Shown here: positions 6,006 to 7,243 of the stretch, in pieces
How the letters are laid out: each line of letters begins with the position of its first letter
Numbering within the stretch: the stretch's first letter is position 1
NCBI GenBank assembly: GCA_964393335.1
Contig: CAYMTN010000254.1
Coordinates: forward strand, 1-7,243
Source of the DNA: CAYMTN01 sp964393335
Lineage (GTDB): Bacteria; Chloroflexota; Anaerolineae; Aggregatilineales; Aggregatilineaceae
DNA: 7,243 nucleotides
Direction: 5' to 3'
The notes under the pieces: generated by a model
The model's input: only the letters and a program-made list of their open reading frames with translations
The model's database searches: none
What the model was told of the DNA's origin: nothing
Made by a program: the position numbers and the translations under genes

Positions 6006-7184
6006 ATGAGTGCAATCACGATTGAAAACGATCTGGTCCATTATGAGGTGCTGGGACGCGGACGTCCCGTGATCTTGTTACACGGGTGGCTGGGATCGTG
6101 GCGCTATTGGGTTCCCGCCATGCAGCAGCTTAGCATGAAATACCGTACGTATGCCCTGGATTTGTGGGGATTCGGCGATTCGGGCCGCGATCCCAAACGT
6201 TATAATTTCGAGTCGCAGGTCGCGCTGCTGCATGAATTCATGGAAAAGCTTGGCATTACTAAGGCGGCGCTCGTCGGGCACAGCCTGGGCGCTTCGATCT
6301 CCGCACGGTATGCCGTGCAGCACCCGGATCGTGTGCCGCGCCTGATGGTCGTCTCGCCGCCCCTGTTCTGGATGGCCCCGCCCAGCCGCCCCCTGACCGC
6401 CAATCGCCCGCCCGCGCTCCCGGCGGACAACCATCCGGTGCAGGCTGGCGAACTATCCGCGATGGCGGGCACGTCACCGGAGCAGGTGCACCCCGAAGCC
6501 GAAACGATGCCGGTCCGTACCGACGATATGAAGACGCGGATTCAAGTCGCGATGGAGCAGCGCGCCCGTGAGATCGGCGAGCAGCACGTCGCCCCCAAAC
6601 CGCCGCGTGAGGCGGCCACTCCGCCGACTGACAAACCCACCACCGAGATCGAAACGCCGTCCTCCGTGTCGCGTGCGCTGCCGGAACAGCTCGCCGGCGT
6701 GCCGGCCATGCCGCGTACCGATTACGTGCCCGGTGCCGCGTCGGGCGAGGTACAGCGCGCCAACCCGCTCAAGGATCACCTGGAAGTGCTCGACCGCATG
6801 GAACTGCTCAAGCGGCACGTAGACGCCGGGTCGGACCTGGAAAAACTGAAGGTCGAGGTCGATAAAGCCGACAGCGTAGCGCTGGCGATGAGCATCGAGT
6901 CGTTTTCCGAGGTCGATACGCTGCGCGACCTGCGCGCGCTGTCGATGCCGCTCGTCGCCGTGTATGGCGGCAGCGACACGTTCGTGCCGTCGCCCGATGC
7001 GCGTATGATCACCAGCCTGACCGAAGGCCGCAGCACCTGCGGCGTGATCAGCATGGATACGATCCGGCATTTCCCCATGCTGGAAAATACCGCCGGGTTT
7101 ACGCGCCTGCTGCTCGATTTTCTTGAAATTCCTGACGTGACGAAACTGACGATCAAAGAGACATGGGAACGCCGCGTGCGTTAG
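6006..7184 (+). CDS. Alpha/beta-hydrolase with a long proline-rich cap insertion
   Basis: Alpha/beta-hydrolase fold protein of 392 residues, longer than the roughly 260-300 usual for single-domain members. Visible motifs: oxyanion-hole strand ILLHGW (His26-Gly27), the LDLWGFGDSG loop at 51-60, nucleophile elbow GHSLG with Ser93, acid Asp324 in YGGSDTF, and His355 in RHFPM. The Ser-Asp-His triad is therefore intact. The extra length lies after strand SPPLF (117-121), where the cap normally inserts: residues about 124-254 are rich in Pro, Ala, Glu and Thr, followed by a helical stretch (255-310) resembling the end of a cap. No signal peptide or membrane segment is seen, so it is probably cytosolic. 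Substrate class (ester, lactone, epoxide, halide or C-C bond) cannot be assigned. The gene follows the receiver by 15 nt and probably shares its transcript. An in-frame TAG just upstream fixes ATG 6006 as the earliest start. Fold and triad are secure; function is unknown. Confidence 0.93.
   Translation: MSAITIENDLVHYEVLGRGRPVILLHGWLGSWRYWVPAMQQLSMKYRTYALDLWGFGDSGRDPKRYNFESQVALLHEFMEKLGITKAALVGHSLGASISARYAVQHPDRVPRLMVVSPPLFWMAPPSRPLTANRPPALPADNHPVQAGELSAMAGTSPEQVHPEAETMPVRTDDMKTRIQVAMEQRAREIGEQHVAPKPPREAATPPTDKPTTEIETPSSVSRALPEQLAGVPAMPRTDYVPGAASGEVQRANPLKDHLEVLDRMELLKRHVDAGSDLEKLKVEVDKADSVALAMSIESFSEVDTLRDLRALSMPLVAVYGGSDTFVPSPDARMITSLTEGRSTCGVISMDTIRHFPMLENTAGFTRLLLDFLEIPDVTKLTIKETWERRVR
6375..6767 (+). 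other. Predicted disordered, proline-rich insertion within the hydrolase
   Basis: This in-frame segment encodes hydrolase residues 124-254. By count it has 22 prolines in 131 residues, one aromatic residue (Tyr240), and no Phe, Trp or Cys. One helix-like stretch lies near 172-193 (TDDMKTRIQVAMEQRAREIG). The composition points to intrinsic disorder, with the short helix as a possible docking element. Codon style looks like the rest of the gene and no flanking repeats are visible, so a recent insertion is not evident. Confidence 0.7.
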
Positions 7185-7243
7185 GGTGCAGGGCGATTGC
7201 ATCTAAATGCCGAGGACACGCAACAAGTAGGCATCGTTCCAGC
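7185..7243. other. Downstream flank with no recognised gene or terminator
   Basis: These 59 nt follow the hydrolase stop. They contain a 4-bp inverted repeat (GCAT/ATGC, 7199-7210) and a 5-bp one with a wide loop (ATGCC at 7207, GGCAT at 7230), but no GC-rich stem followed by a T-run. An ATG at 7207 reaches a stop after seven codons. The transcription unit may continue beyond the window. Confidence 0.5.

Noticed and set aside
6474..7202. 242-codon open frame on the minus strand over the hydrolase gene
   Set aside because: It is antisense to an intact hydrolase, has the same His/Arg-rich shadow composition and shows no family motif.
7199..7234. Possible transcription terminator after the hydrolase
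   Set aside because: The inverted repeats are only 4-5 bp long, are not GC-rich hairpins and are not followed by a T-run.

Overview
The window looks like GC-rich bacterial chromosomal DNA with one tightly packed, single-direction (+) gene cluster. The long run of GAF domains joined by near-identical helical linkers, feeding a soluble histidine kinase, is a style common in Chloroflexota (Anaerolineae-like lineages). That assignment is inferred from protein style only; no marker gene or RNA gene is present.

Layout: (1) Nucleotides 1-5577 hold the 3' part of a very large cytosolic sensor histidine kinase. The reading frame is open to the left edge, so the true N-terminus lies outside the window and a GTG at 61 is probably an internal valine. 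The visible part has eight GAF domains (the first cut and divergent), a PAS domain in the middle of the GAF array, a second PAS just before the kinase core, then HisKA and HATPase_c. (2) After 35 nt, 5613-5990 encodes a stand-alone CheY-like receiver with all phosphorylation residues. (3) After 15 nt, 6006-7184 encodes an alpha/beta hydrolase with an intact Ser-Asp-His triad and an unusual insertion of about 130 residues, proline-rich and probably disordered, where the cap domain normally sits. (4) The last 59 nt carry no recognisable gene or terminator.

The short gaps suggest one transcription unit. The simplest model is that the kinase integrates several intracellular signals through its GAF/PAS stack and phosphorylates the receiver, which has no DNA-binding output and must act through protein contacts. 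The hydrolase may be a downstream effector, a ligand-processing partner comparable in principle to RsbQ with RsbP, or merely a co-transcribed passenger. Points worth a second look are the quantised linker lengths between GAF domains, a small inverted repeat that fills the gap between Shine-Dalgarno and start codon of the receiver, and the disordered cap insertion of the hydrolase. I see no insertion sequence, CRISPR array, RNA gene or clear sign of horizontal transfer.
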